25,778 nt of DNA from CALAED01 sp937891035. GTDB lineage: Bacteria; Actinomycetota; Actinomycetes; Streptosporangiales; Streptosporangiaceae. Shown piece by piece: positions 13,916 through 21,438 of the stretch. Every line of letters begins with the position of its first letter. Positions within the stretch are counted from its first letter, which is position 1. Where the stretch lies: assembly GCA_035642125.1 (NCBI GenBank), contig DASQSZ010000081.1, positions 1 through 25,778 of the forward strand, in the 5' to 3' direction. The notes below the pieces were generated by a model that was given only the letters and a program-made list of their open reading frames with translations, was not told the origin of the DNA and ran no database searches. A program made the position numbers and the translations under genes.

Positions 13916-16678
13916 TCAGCCGACCGACGTGTACGCGACCACGCCGCGGCGCATGGCGTCCATCGCCTGCCTGGCGGTCTCGGCGAGGCCGTCGGGGCCC
14001 GGCGAGGCGTCGGCGATCTGGCCGAGCAGGTCGAGGAGCTGTTTGACCGCGCGGACGAAGTCGCCCGCGGTCAGGTCGGTCTCCCCGAGCACGTCCTCGA
14101 GGCGATGCCCGCCGGCCCAGCGGTAGGCGGCCCAGGCGAAACCCAGGTCGGGTTCTCGCAGGAACGAGACCCTGTTGTCCTTTTCGATCGTGTCGAGTTC
14201 GCCCCACAGCCGGACCATGGCGGCCAGCACGTCCTGCGACCGGCCGGGTGGGGTACGCGGCGGCGCCGCGTCGTCGGGCTGGCGCGACTCGTACACCAGC
14301 GCCGACACGCAGGCCGCCAGCTCGGCCGGGGACAGCCGCGCCCACAAGCCGGCACGCAGGCACTCGGCGGTGAGCAGATCGAGTTCGGAGTAGATCCGCG
14401 CCAGCCGCCGCCCCTCAGCTGTCACCATGTCACCGTCGAGATAGCCCAGCTGTTCGAGCACGGCGCAGACCCGGTCGAAGGTTCGGGCGATGACCTGGGA
14501 GCGGCTTTCGACCTGGCGGCGCAGCCCGGCGGTCTCGCGCTCCAGCCGGAAGTATCGCTCGGCCCACCGGGCGTGGTCCTCGCGATCCGGGCAACTGTGG
14601 CAAGGGTGCCGCCGCAGGTCGGCGCGCAACTTGGCGATCTCCCCCTCCGTGCCGTCCGCGGCCGCGCCGGCTCCGCGCTCCCCCGGCCGCCCTGCCGTGC
14701 CGGGCGGCCGGTCGCCGATCTTGTTCCGCAGCGTGGACGCCAGGTCACGGCGATGCTGCGGGGAACGGGGGCTGAACCACTGCGGGATGCGGACCCGCTC
14801 GATCGGTTCGACCGGCGTCGGAAAGTCCAGCACCGACAGCCGCTTGACCTGCCGGTTGATGGTGAGGACCAGCGGCGCCGGGCCGTCCGAGCGGCGCGCC
14901 AAGCCCGCGTCGAGCACCACGGCGACCCCCGCCCGACGACCCCCGGGCACCATGATCACATCGCCGCGGCGGAGCCGCTCCAGTGACCGCGCCGCCGCCG
15001 CCCGCCGCAGCGAAGACCGTTCCCTGGCCAGTTCGGCCTCGCGATCCGACAGTTGCCGGCGCAGTCGGGCGTAGTCCATGAAGTCGCCGAAATGGCAGGC
15101 GGCCGCCTCAGCGTAGCCGGCGAGGGCCTCTTCGTTCTTGTGCACTTGGCGGGCCAGGCCCACCACCGCCCGGTCGGCCTGGAACTGGGCGAACGACTCC
15201 TCCAGCAGCGTCCGCGCCCGCTCCGCGCCGACCGCGCCGACCAGGTTGACCGCCATGTTGTACGACGGCCGGAAGCTGGAGGCCAGCGGGTAGGTACGGG
15301 TGCTGGCGAGCCCGGCGACGGCGCCAGGGTCGACGCCCGGCGCCCGCACCACCACCGCGTGGCCCTCGACATCGATGCCGCGCCGCCCGGCCCGGCCGGT
15401 CAGCTGGGTGTACTCCCCCGGCGTCAGGTCGGCGTGTGCCTCGCCGTTCCACTTGTCGAGCCGCTCGATCACCACGGTGCGGGCCGGCATGTTGATGCCG
15501 AGTGCCAGCGTCTCGGTGGCGAACACCGCCTTGATCAGGCCGCGGGTGAACAGCTCCTCGACGACCTCCTTGAAGGTGGGGAGCATCCCGGCGTGATGGG
15601 CGGCCACTCCGCGCTCGAGGCCGTCCAGCCATTCGTGGTAGCCGAGGATCCGCAGATCTTCATCGGCGATGTCGGCCGTGCGCGCCTCCGCGTGCGTCCT
15701 GATCTCCTCGGCCTCCTCCTTGGAGGTGAGCCGCAATCCGGCGTACAGGCACTGTGCGACGGCGGCGTCACAGCCCGCCCGGCTGAAGATGAAGGTGATC
15801 GCGGGTAGCAGCCCGGCCCGGTCGAGCCGCTCGATGACGTCGGGCCGGGCCGGCGGGCGGTACCGGACCGGGCGGCGCTCGCGGCGCCGGCCGGTGCGCC
15901 GCGTGTTGTTCACCTTCATCCGGCGTACGTCGTCGAGGGCGATCCGGCGCAGCTCCGGGTTGACCTTGGGCCGGTCGTCGTCGCCGCCTGAGTCGACGAA
16001 CAGGTCGTACAGGCGGGTGCCGACCAGCATATGCTGCAGCAACGGCACCGGCCGGTGCTCGTCGACGATGACCTGGGTGTCGCCCCTGACCGCCTGCAGC
16101 CACTCGCCGAACTCCTCGGCGTTGCTGACGGTCGCCGACAGCGCCACCACCCGCACCGACTCGGGCAGGTGGATGATGACCTCTTCCCAGACCGCGCCGC
16201 GAAACCGGTCGGCCAGGTAGTGGACCTCGTCCATGACGACGTAGGCGAGCCCGGCCAGTGTGGGCGAGCCCGCGTACAGCATGTTGCGCAGCACCTCGGT
16301 GGTCATCACGACGATCGGCGCCTCGCCGTTGACGCTGTTGTCGCCGGTCAGCAGGCCGACCTTGGCCGGTCCGTAGCGGTTCACCAGATCGGTGTACTTC
16401 TGGTTGGACAGCGCCTTGATCGGCGTCGTGTAGAAGCATTTGCGCCGGTCGGCCAGCGCGAGATGCACGGCGAACTCCCCGACCACCGTCTTGCCCGAGC
16501 CGGTGGGCGCGGCGACGAGCACGCCGTCGCCGGCTTCGAGCACCCGGCACGCCGCGAGCTGGAACGGATCAAGCTCGAAGTCGTAAAGGCCGCGAAAGTC
16601 CATCAGTGCCGGCCCGTTGCCGCTGCTGCGGCGCCGGTGCGCGGCGTAGCGCCCGGCTGGCGTGTCAGGGGAGCTCAT
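13916..16678 (-). CDS. helY: Ski2/Mtr4-like DEAD/DEAH-box helicase
   Basis: ATP-dependent RNA/DNA helicase of superfamily 2, 920 aa, normal for HelY. Motif I APTGSGKT at 57-64, motif II DEVH at 150-153, motif III ALSATVSNAEEF, HHAGMLPTFKEVVEELF in the second RecA domain, motif VI QLTGRAGRRG. An Arg-rich linker (RRTGRRRERRPVRYR) splits the RecA lobes. The C-terminal third contains the family's HPCHSCPDREDHARWAERY stretch and a DSHCT-like helical end. The ATG at 16678 has a poor ribosome site; a start at Met26 (MDFRGLYDF) is possible. It is 139 bases downstream of tatC, as in other actinobacteria, yet has no known link to Tat export. Confidence 0.93.
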   Translation of the reverse strand: MSSPDTPAGRYAAHRRRSSGNGPALMDFRGLYDFELDPFQLAACRVLEAGDGVLVAAPTGSGKTVVGEFAVHLALADRRKCFYTTPIKALSNQKYTDLVNRYGPAKVGLLTGDNSVNGEAPIVVMTTEVLRNMLYAGSPTLAGLAYVVMDEVHYLADRFRGAVWEEVIIHLPESVRVVALSATVSNAEEFGEWLQAVRGDTQVIVDEHRPVPLLQHMLVGTRLYDLFVDSGGDDDRPKVNPELRRIALDDVRRMKVNNTRRTGRRRERRPVRYRPPARPDVIERLDRAGLLPAITFIFSRAGCDAAVAQCLYAGLRLTSKEEAEEIRTHAEARTADIADEDLRILGYHEWLDGLERGVAAHHAGMLPTFKEVVEELFTRGLIKAVFATETLALGINMPARTVVIERLDKWNGEAHADLTPGEYTQLTGRAGRRGIDVEGHAVVVRAPGVDPGAVAGLASTRTYPLASSFRPSYNMAVNLVGAVGAERARTLLEESFAQFQADRAVVGLARQVHKNEEALAGYAEAAACHFGDFMDYARLRRQLSDREAELARERSSLRRAAAARSLERLRRGDVIMVPGGRRAGVAVVLDAGLARRSDGPAPLVLTINRQVKRLSVLDFPTPVEPIERVRIPQWFSPRSPQHRRDLASTLRNKIGDRPPGTAGRPGERGAGAAADGTEGEIAKLRADLRRHPCHSCPDREDHARWAERYFRLERETAGLRRQVESRSQVIARTFDRVCAVLEQLGYLDGDMVTAEGRRLARIYSELDLLTAECLRAGLWARLSPAELAACVSALVYESRQPDDAAPPRTPPGRSQDVLAAMVRLWGELDTIEKDNRVSFLREPDLGFAWAAYRWAGGHRLEDVLGETDLTAGDFVRAVKQLLDLLGQIADASPGPDGLAETARQAMDAMRRGVVAYTSVG

Positions 16679-16817
16679 GGGATCGAGACTACGTTTCGGA
16701 GCAGACCGCCACCTACTCGAGTGCCGAGTATGGCGGTCCGCGGTGTCGGCCCGCGCTGGGTCGCGCGCTGGGGGCGCCGGGACGGCGGGCTACGGCGGAC
16801 GCGGGGACAGGGCTTGG

Positions 16818-17699
16818 CTAGGTGCGCTCGCCGCCTTCCCGGTCGAGCCCGGCTTCGATCTCGTCGTCGATCTCGTCGAGGTCGAGCGGGGCGGCCTCAT
16901 CGTCCGACAGCCCGGCGTAGGGGTCGGGCCGGCGGGCCCTCCTGCGGTCGTTGAAGAAGGCGAACACCGTGGCGAGCTCGAACAGCAGCAACGTGGGCAG
17001 CGCCAGCGCCATCATCGTGAACGGGTCACCGCTGGGCGTGGCCACGGCGGCGAACACGAAGACGCCGAAGACGATCATCCGCTGCGACTTTTGGATCCGC
17101 TCGAACGTCAGCACGCCGGCCAGGTTGAGGATCACAACGAACAGCGGCAGCTCGAACGTCAGCCCGAACACCAAGAGCATGGCCAGCACGTAGCCGAGAT
17201 AGTTGTCGACGGTGATGAGCGTCGACACGTCGTCGGCGACGAAGCTGAGGAACAGGCTCAGGCCCTTGTCGACCGTCACGTAGGCGAGGGCGACACCGAC
17301 GAAGAACAGCGGGATCGAGGCGCCTAGGAACAGATACGTCCAGCGCCGCTCCCGGTGGTACAGACCGGGGGCGACGAACGCCCACAACTGGTAGAGCCAG
17401 ATCGGCGAGGACAGGACCAGCCCGATGATGAAGGCGATCTTCAGCTGGAGAAAGAACGACGAGAAGATCCCGCTGACCACCAGCGTGCACTCGTTGTCGA
17501 TCACCCGGGACTGCGGCAGGTTGCAGTAGGGCTCTTTGAGGAACTCCCAGACCGGATCGAAAAAGATCCACCCGACGATCGTGCAGGCCAGGAGGCCCAT
17601 GATGGCCTTGATCAGCCGGTTGCGAAGCTCACGGATGTGACCCATGAGCGGCATACGGCCTTCGGGGTTGGCCTGCCGGGTGCTCGTCAGCTTCATCAC
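16818..17699 (-). CDS. tatC: twin-arginine translocase subunit TatC
   Basis: Integral membrane receptor for twin-arginine signal peptides; 293 aa. The N-terminal cytoplasmic motif GRMPLMGHIRELRNRLIKA contains the conserved Glu that reads the signal. Six membrane segments can be traced, ending with FGLTFELPLFVVILNLAG (conserved buried Glu) and the final pair. A long acidic tail (DDEAAPLDLDEIDDEIEAG) follows the last segment. GTG 17699 or ATG 17696 may start; neither has a strong ribosome site. It is 32 bases downstream of tatA, so co-transcribed. Confidence 0.95.
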   Translation of the reverse strand: MMKLTSTRQANPEGRMPLMGHIRELRNRLIKAIMGLLACTIVGWIFFDPVWEFLKEPYCNLPQSRVIDNECTLVVSGIFSSFFLQLKIAFIIGLVLSSPIWLYQLWAFVAPGLYHRERRWTYLFLGASIPLFFVGVALAYVTVDKGLSLFLSFVADDVSTLITVDNYLGYVLAMLLVFGLTFELPLFVVILNLAGVLTFERIQKSQRMIVFGVFVFAAVATPSGDPFTMMALALPTLLLFELATVFAFFNDRRRARRPDPYAGLSDDEAAPLDLDEIDDEIEAGLDREGGERT

Positions 17700-17731
17700 C
17701 TAGGGTTACCGGAGTTGCTCGAAAGGTGGGC

Positions 17732-18079
17732 TCAGTTGTTGCGCCGGGCGCGCTCCGCATCCGACAGCGGCATTCCGTTGAGCGTGGTGCCGTCATCGCC
17801 CTTGGTCGCCTCATGGTCCAGCCGGGCGGCCTCCGCGCGCAACCGCGCGGCCCGATCCTGCAGCTCCTTGGTCTGCGGGGTCTCGGCCGGTTGCTGGTCC
17901 TGTGCCGACGGCTCAGGCTGGGAGTCGTCATCATCGGTGCGCAGGCCCTTTGTCTCGGCCTTGAGGATGCGCATCGACTTGCCCAGCGACCGAGCCAGCG
18001 TCGGGAGCTTGGCCGAACCGAACAAAACGACGATGACGAGCAGAATGATCAACCACTCGCCGGCACCGAGATTAGGCAT
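17732..18079 (-). CDS. tatA: twin-arginine translocase subunit TatA
   Basis: Pore-forming Tat component, 115 aa. One N-terminal membrane helix (GEWLIILLVIVVLFGSAKLP) ends in the typical FG hinge, followed by the amphipathic helix LARSLGKSMRILKAETKGL and a long polar tail rich in Asp, Gln and Glu with a coiled-coil-like part (KELQDRAARLRAEAARL). The ATG at 18079 has AGAGGA about 6 bases upstream. Sits with tatC in the pafBC-tat-helY cluster. Confidence 0.95.
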   Translation of the reverse strand: MPNLGAGEWLIILLVIVVLFGSAKLPTLARSLGKSMRILKAETKGLRTDDDDSQPEPSAQDQQPAETPQTKELQDRAARLRAEAARLDHEATKGDDGTTLNGMPLSDAERARRNN

Positions 18080-18140
18080 GGCAATCCTCTTCAGCAGGTG
18101 TCATCACGACGATCGTACGCCGTGTCGAGGAACTTTTGGT

Positions 18141-18326
18141 TCACGGTTTTCCCTGCAGTGTTCGCAGTTCGTCCCGCAACGCCCGGCGCTCGGGCGCCAG
18201 CCGCCGCCACGTGCGGTCGACCTCGCGCCCGAGAGCGCGCACGCCGAGGAAAACCTTGACCGCGCATACGGCGAGCACGACGAGCCCGGCGAAGGTCAGC
18301 CCCACCCACGCGAGAAGCCACGACAC
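18141..18326 (-). CDS. 61-residue membrane protein between pafC and tatA
   Basis: Begins VSWLLAWVGLTFAGLVVLAV, a single membrane helix that continues to VKVFLGVRALGREV, then a charged helix (DRTWRRLAPERRALRDELRTL). This one-segment-plus-coiled-coil layout is often seen for unnamed small proteins at this place in related actinobacteria. GTG 18326 is preferred; GGTGG lies close upstream. In-frame sequence upstream to 18455 overlaps pafC and is not coding. Function unknown; a Tat accessory role is only suggested by location. Confidence 0.6.
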   Translation of the reverse strand: MSWLLAWVGLTFAGLVVLAVCAVKVFLGVRALGREVDRTWRRLAPERRALRDELRTLQGKP

Positions 18327-18363
18327 CTTGCCACCGTAACTTACAAACCGTACGGCCCCTAGC

Positions 18364-19317
18364 TCACGAACCGTACAGGGCCAGCGCCCGCTCGGCGTCG
18401 CCGCGCACGGCCGCGGCAAGCTCGGGCGGACCGACGAGGCGGCCCAGGTCACCAAGCCGCAGCGCGAGCCCGCGGACCCAGCGGGTGTCGCGGGTGCGCA
18501 GCACGATGCGCAGCCGGCCCTCTCCCAGCTCCTCGACGCTCTCGCACGGGTAGTGGTCGGCCACCCACCGGCCGGCCGGGGTCAGCTCCATGGTGACGCG
18601 AATGTCGTCGGGCGACGGCCGGAACAGGCCGGCGTCCACGTCGATCGGCTCGGCGTCGGCCGGCACCTCGGCGGGCACGGCCAGGACGGCCAGGTCGACG
18701 ACGCGGTCGAGGCGAAACAGCCTGACCGCCTCGGCGCGCCGGCACCAGCCCTCCAGGTAGGCCCCGCCCTCGACGAACAGCAGCCGCATCGGGTCGACGT
18801 CGCGTTCGGTGTTCTCGTCGCGGCCCGGCACGTAGTAGGTCAGGTGCAGCCGGCGCCCCCGGGTCAGCGCGTCTTGGACGCGGGTCAGCACCCCAGGACG
18901 GGCGTGCACCTCGACCGCCAGCCGGCTGCTCACCGCGCCCGCCGCGCCCGCCGCGTTCTCAAGTTTGGCGATGACCCTGCTCAACGCGTCATGGTCGGGC
19001 AGATCCGGGATCTGGGTGAGCATCCGCAGCGCGACCAGCAGCGCGCTGGCCTCGTCCACGCCGAGCCGCAGCGGCCGCGCGATCGACTCGGCCTCGGTCA
19101 CGGTGATCTCGCCGCCCTCGTAGGACAGGTCGATCGGGCAGTATGGGTCGGGCGCGCGCAGCTCGACGCACCACAGCATGTTGAGGTCGTCGATCAGCTG
19201 CTTTTCCGTCACCCCGAACGCGGCCGCCGCCTCGGCCAGGCTCACCGACCGGCGGCTCACGATGTAGGGCACCAGGGCCAGCAGCCTGGCCAGCCGGCTC
19301 GTCGACGTGGTGGTCAC
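18364..19317 (-). CDS. pafC: WYL-domain regulator PafC
   Basis: With PafB forms the PafBC transcription activator that turns on DNA-damage genes independently of LexA in mycobacteria (established knowledge). 317 aa: N-terminal winged HTH (LARLLALVPYIVSRRSVSLAEAA...), a WYL domain around 140-215 (VQDALTRGRRLHLTYYVPGRD, then YLEGWCRRAEAVRLFRLDR), and a C-terminal WCX domain with DTRWVRGLALRLGDLGRLV. The GTG start overlaps the pafB stop by four bases (GTGA), so translation is coupled. Confidence 0.95.
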   Translation of the reverse strand: MTTTSTSRLARLLALVPYIVSRRSVSLAEAAAAFGVTEKQLIDDLNMLWCVELRAPDPYCPIDLSYEGGEITVTEAESIARPLRLGVDEASALLVALRMLTQIPDLPDHDALSRVIAKLENAAGAAGAVSSRLAVEVHARPGVLTRVQDALTRGRRLHLTYYVPGRDENTERDVDPMRLLFVEGGAYLEGWCRRAEAVRLFRLDRVVDLAVLAVPAEVPADAEPIDVDAGLFRPSPDDIRVTMELTPAGRWVADHYPCESVEELGEGRLRIVLRTRDTRWVRGLALRLGDLGRLVGPPELAAAVRGDAERALALYGS

Positions 19318-20270
19318 GACACCACGGCCTTGAGCTGGTGGATGACGGCCTCGCGTAGATCCGGCGGGTCGACCACGAGCACGTCGTCGGCGAACCTGGC
19401 CAGGTACGGAGCGAACCAGTCGACCTCGGTGAAGGTCAGCTCAGCGGCGTCCCAGGCGGCGTCATAGGACGTCACCGTGCGGGCCCAGCGCCGCAGGCCG
19501 TGTGCCCGCCCGGCGCGCAGCCGGACCGAGGCCACCCGCGGCTCGGCCGGCGGCTCGTCCCGGTCGAAGGCGATCGCCCGTACGTCGACCCCGTCCGGCA
19601 CCACCACGGTGCCTGGCGCGCCGTCGGGGACGACGTCGCCGATGATCCGGCTGAGCCGGAAGACGCGCACGCCGTCGCGGTCGGCGTCATGCCCGACGAC
19701 GTACCAACGGCCGCGGCGGCTGACGACGCCCCACGGCCGCAGGTGGCGGCGCTGGGGTGCGCTGCGCCCGACGCCCTGGTAGTCGAAGGCGACCGGGCGG
19801 CGGTCCCGCACGGCCTGCCACAGCACGGGGAAGGCCGGCTCGTCGGTGTCGACCCGGGACTCGATGCCGACCGTCCCCGGCACGGTCCCCATCGCGTCGG
19901 TGTCGATGCCGGCGGCGCGCAGCTTGAGCAGCGCCCCCGACGCGGCCTCGGCAAGGCTGGCCCGCTGCCACACCCTGGCGGCCAGCCCGAGCACCGCGGC
20001 CTCGTCCGGCGTCAGCTGCAGCTCGGGCAGCTCGTAGGCCTGCCGAGGGATCCGGTAACCGGCCTCATCGCCCGCCGACAGGCCGGTCTCGAGCGGGATG
20101 CCGAGCTCGCGCAGCTCCTCCTTGTCGCGCTCGAACATCCGCTTGAACGCCTCGTCGCCGGGCGGGTAACCGGGCACGGCGTGCCTGATCTGCTCGGCCG
20201 TCAGATAGTGCCCGGTCGCGAGCAGGCAGATCACCAGGTTGAGCAGCCGCTCGGTTTTACGCCGCGACAT
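19314..20270 (-). CDS. pafB: WYL-domain regulator PafB
   Basis: Partner of PafC, 318 aa. N-terminal HTH (TERLLNLVICLLATGHYLTA, then DEAFKRMFERDKEELRELG), linker with LTPDEAAVLGLAARVW, WYL domain near 155-215 (RDRRPVAFDYQGVGRS, then GRWYVVGHDADRDGVRVFRL) and a C-terminal WCX domain. The name comes from the proteasome accessory cluster, but PafBC is a DNA-damage regulator rather than part of pupylation. The ATG at 20270 has GGGAGAGG at 7-10 bases. Only 37 bp separate it from the divergent DUF3866 gene. Confidence 0.95.
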   Translation of the reverse strand: MSRRKTERLLNLVICLLATGHYLTAEQIRHAVPGYPPGDEAFKRMFERDKEELRELGIPLETGLSAGDEAGYRIPRQAYELPELQLTPDEAAVLGLAARVWQRASLAEAASGALLKLRAAGIDTDAMGTVPGTVGIESRVDTDEPAFPVLWQAVRDRRPVAFDYQGVGRSAPQRRHLRPWGVVSRRGRWYVVGHDADRDGVRVFRLSRIIGDVVPDGAPGTVVVPDGVDVRAIAFDRDEPPAEPRVASVRLRAGRAHGLRRWARTVTSYDAAWDAAELTFTEVDWFAPYLARFADDVLVVDPPDLREAVIHQLKAVVS

Positions 20271-20295
20271 CGCCACCACCTCTCCCGCCCGACGC

Positions 20296-20301
20296 TACCC
20301 T
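20296..20301 (+). promoter_or_regulatory. -10 element for a leaderless DUF3866 transcript
   Basis: TACCCT fits TANNNT and ends 6 bases before the GTG at 20308. No Shine-Dalgarno precedes that start, so a leaderless mRNA is likely. The -35 would overlap the pafB ribosome site. Confidence 0.45.
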
Positions 20302-20307
20302 CGCCAT

Positions 20308-21405
20308 GTGATCCGATGGCGCAAAGGCACGGTGGATTCCGTCGTCCGGGACTGGCCGGGGGCGGTCGAGCTCGCGGTTTCGATCGACGGGGGGCCGGCG
20401 GAGCGGCGCGATCTGCGAGCGCTGGCCTATCCGGCGCTGGTCGGCCGACCGGAACCAGGAGACACTGTACTGCTCAACACCACCGCGCTGGACCTTGGTC
20501 TTGGCACCGGCGGGTACGCCATGGTGATCGCGGTGCCCGACCGCCTGCCGCCCGACCCGGCCGGGCCTGGACACCTGGTCAAGGCGCGGTACACGCCGCT
20601 GCAGGCGACCGTGCTCGGCGCCGACGAGCAGGGCTCACCGCACCACGAGGCGCTGCGGGACGCCGACTCGCTGGCCGGGCTGCCGGTGATCGTGGCTGAC
20701 CTGCACTCCGCGCTGCCGCCGATCCTGGCCGGGCTGCTCGCCGATCGGCCCGCCGCCCGGGTGGTGTACGTCATGCCGGACGGCGGCACGCTGCCCGCCT
20801 GGTTTTCCATGTCCGCCGCCCGGCTCAAGGACGCCGGGGCGCTGGCCGCCACGGTCACGGTCGGGCAGGCCTTCGGCGGCGACCTGGAGGCCGTGACGTT
20901 GCACACGGGGCTGCTTTGCGCCCGGCTCGTGCTCGGCGCCGACGTCGTCGTGGTCGCGCAGGGCCCGGGCAATCTCGGCACCGGCACCCGGTGGGGGTTT
21001 TCCGGGGTCGCGGCCGGCGAGGCGATCAACGCGGCGGCCGTGCTCGCCGGCCGCCCGGTGGCGGCGCTGCGGGTCAGCGAGGGCGACGCGCGCGACCGGC
21101 ATCGGGGGATCTCCCACCACAGCCTGACCGCCTACGGGCGGGTGGCGCTCGCCCGCGCCCACGTGGTCGTACCCGAGCTGGTCGGTCCGCTGGGCGACAA
21201 GGTGACCGCGCAGGCCGCGCCGCTGGCCGACCGGCACGAGCTCGTACGGGTCGGCGTCGCCGGGCTCACCGAGGTGCTGCGTACGGCGGAGAAGGACTGG
21301 GGGGTGCGGCTGTCGACCATGGGCCGGCGGCTGGACGAGGACCTCGCCTACTTCCTCACCTCAGCGGCGGCCGGCCGCCACGCGGCCACCCTCATCTCCG
21401 GGTGA
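20308..21405 (+). CDS. DUF3866 family protein
   Basis: Conserved protein without known function, 365 aa. The N-terminal part (IRWRKGTVDSVVRDWPGAVEL, then RPEPGDTVLLNTTALDLGLGTGGYAMVIA) looks like a small beta-barrel. The rest is an alpha/beta fold with repeated Gly-rich strands: LPVIVADLHSALPPILAGL, ARVVYVMPDGGTLPAWFS, ADVVVVAQGPGNLGTGTRWGFSG and GISHHSLTAYGRVAL. The conserved HSAL, PDGG and GPGNLGTGT motifs suggest a ligand or phosphate site. GTG 20308 starts VIRWRKG, the usual N-terminus; upstream sequence belongs to pafB on the other strand. Confidence 0.85.
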   Translation: MIRWRKGTVDSVVRDWPGAVELAVSIDGGPAERRDLRALAYPALVGRPEPGDTVLLNTTALDLGLGTGGYAMVIAVPDRLPPDPAGPGHLVKARYTPLQATVLGADEQGSPHHEALRDADSLAGLPVIVADLHSALPPILAGLLADRPAARVVYVMPDGGTLPAWFSMSAARLKDAGALAATVTVGQAFGGDLEAVTLHTGLLCARLVLGADVVVVAQGPGNLGTGTRWGFSGVAAGEAINAAAVLAGRPVAALRVSEGDARDRHRGISHHSLTAYGRVALARAHVVVPELVGPLGDKVTAQAAPLADRHELVRVGVAGLTEVLRTAEKDWGVRLSTMGRRLDEDLAYFLTSAAAGRHAATLISG

Positions 21406-21438
21406 ACAGCGCCGGGTTGACCTCGGCGTCATCGTCGT

